A program made the translations under genes and the position numbers. From NCBI GenBank assembly GCA_002167365.1, contig NHCU01000076.1, positions 1 through 6,013 on the forward strand: 6,013 nucleotides of DNA. Reading direction: 5' to 3'. Below the pieces are notes generated by a model that searched no databases, was not told the DNA's origin, and saw only the letters and a program-made list of their open reading frames with translations. Below, piece by piece: positions 5,097-6,013 of this stretch; position 1 is the first letter of the stretch; each line of letters begins with the position of its first letter. This DNA comes from Betaproteobacteria bacterium TMED41. Its GTDB lineage: Bacteria; Pseudomonadota; Gammaproteobacteria; Burkholderiales; Burkholderiaceae_A.

Positions 5097-6013
5097 CCAA
5101 TAACTATTAAGATTGACGCAATTGGCAATGCCAATAGCAGGCCGATGAAACCTAATAAAGCACCAAAAAACATTAACGCAAAAATAACTGCCAAAGGGTG
5201 TAATCCGATTTTATCACCAACTAACTTTGGGGTAAGAATAAAGCCCTCAATAATTTGGCCCAGACCATAAATCAACACCACGGAAATCAATGAATGAATG
5301 GGTCCCAACTCAAGGAGTCCTGAAAGTAGCACCAAAACAACTGAAAATGCGAATCCAACATATGGTAAAAAAACAAGTATTCCTGATAACAAACCAAGTG
5401 AAAACCAACTTTCATAGCCTGCAATTAATAATAAAGACGCATAATAAAATGACATGCTGATGATTACTAAAATTTGGCCTTGCAAATAGTTTTTGAGAGT
5501 CAAATTGGCTTCAGAAATTGTCTCCGTAGTTATTTCCCTTATTTTTTTTGGAACTATTTCCTGTAAATTTTTAAATACTTTGTTCCAATCCCTTAACAAG
5601 TAAAAAATAACAACTGGTAGAAGGACCATCCAACCAATAATACTAAAAAACAGATTAGTTCCACTAACTAACATGAAAAAAAAACTTTTTGACGCAGTAC
5701 CAGAGTAATTGCGCAACCATTCGATAATTTGCAAACGTAAGGTCTCTACAGAATCCAGCTGCATGTTTAAATAATTAGAAGCAATTGGTTCGATGTACAA
5801 AAAGCCATTGCTGATCATGGAAGGTAAACGCTCCTTTAAGTTGTTAATTTCGTTATCAACTATAGGAACTACAAGAGAAATGATACCAGCAAGTATGGTC
5901 GTTCCAATAGTGATTGAAATTAAGCTGGCAAAAGTTCTACTAACTCCGTAAATTGTTAATTTGGTAGTAATTGGCTCCAATAAATATGCAATTATGAAAG
6001 CAGTAAAAAAGGG
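5078..6013 (-). CDS. AI-2E family (PerM-type) transporter, N-terminus beyond the window
   Basis: Polytopic inner-membrane protein of the AI-2E transporter superfamily. The name comes from TqsA; many members have other or unknown substrates, and some act in Na+(Li+)/H+ exchange. The frame stays open to the edge: 11 further residues (PFFTAFIIAYL) precede the internal TTG at 5980, and they match the family's first membrane segment, so the start lies outside. Numbering from that TTG: a membrane segment at about 17-40, an extended soluble region (about 42-100), a segment at about 108-128, the cytoplasmic stretch RDWNKVFKNL (130-139), YLQGQ (165-169), FLPYVGF (204-210), the signature LTPKLVGDKIGLHP (249-262), then GFIGLLLALPIASIL (277-291). 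The C-terminus is complete, and 311 residues are visible of an expected 350 or so. It converges on the small-gene operon with a 17-bp gap. No functional link between the two is evident. Family is certain; substrate is unknown. Confidence 0.93.
   Translation of the reverse strand, partial: PFFTAFIIAYLLEPITTKLTIYGVSRTFASLISITIGTTILAGIISLVVPIVDNEINNLKERLPSMISNGFLYIEPIASNYLNMQLDSVETLRLQIIEWLRNYSGTASKSFFFMLVSGTNLFFSIIGWMVLLPVVIFYLLRDWNKVFKNLQEIVPKKIREITTETISEANLTLKNYLQGQILVIISMSFYYASLLLIAGYESWFSLGLLSGILVFLPYVGFAFSVVLVLLSGLLELGPIHSLISVVLIYGLGQIIEGFILTPKLVGDKIGLHPLAVIFALMFFGALLGFIGLLLALPIASILIVIGKKFLL

Noticed and set aside
5978..5980. TTG 5980 as the true start of the AI-2E transporter
   Set aside because: The frame continues upstream to the window edge with PFFTAFIIAYL, which matches the family's first membrane segment, so the real start lies outside.
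1..6013. CRISPR arrays, tRNA or rRNA genes, insertion sequences, attachment sites
   Set aside because: No regularly spaced repeats, cloverleaf-like sequence, transposase or terminal inverted repeats were seen. The window is almost fully accounted for by protein-coding genes.

Overview
The window is AT-rich (roughly a third G+C by eye) and densely coding, with short intergenic gaps, overlapping genes and two TTG starts. The protein content points to a Gram-negative proteobacterium with a small, low-GC genome. A two-membrane cell is implied by an RND efflux permease with its periplasmic adaptor, three proteins resembling surface-adhesin E (Adhesin_E), and an AI-2E/PerM-type membrane protein. 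A low-GC betaproteobacterium such as a Methylophilaceae/OM43-like lineage would fit, but that placement is an inference from recalled family distribution.

Layout. (1) Positions 1-3394, minus strand: a tight three-gene operon, read right to left. It holds an unrecognised 175-residue protein, an RND periplasmic adaptor (343 aa) and a CzcA/CusA-class RND permease whose C-terminal part runs off the left edge. The genes are joined by a 4-nt TTGA stop/start overlap and by a 2-nt gap. (2) Positions 3395-3479: an 85-bp divergent intergenic region. I can read two back-to-back promoters whose -35 boxes overlap, plus a 15-bp inverted repeat. The minus-strand promoter sits so close to its ATG that the mRNA would be leaderless. 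(3) Positions 3480-5060, plus strand: four small genes packed as one probable operon. They are an Adhesin_E-like protein without a signal peptide, an 8-cysteine secreted protein, and two further Adhesin_E-like proteins with clear signal peptides. (4) Positions 5078-6013, minus strand: an AI-2E family transporter, convergent with the small-gene operon and cut by the right edge, so its true start lies outside the window.

How the genes may work together. The adaptor and permease should form the inner-membrane and periplasmic parts of a tripartite export pump. No outer-membrane factor is visible here. The plus-strand cassette makes at least three small exported proteins, two sharing one fold family and one rich in cysteine, so a joint envelope role is plausible but unproven. 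The most unusual points are the first Adhesin_E paralogue, which begins exactly at the expected mature N-terminus and has also lost the conserved C-terminal cysteine, and the compact divergent promoter that may coordinate the efflux operon with this cassette.
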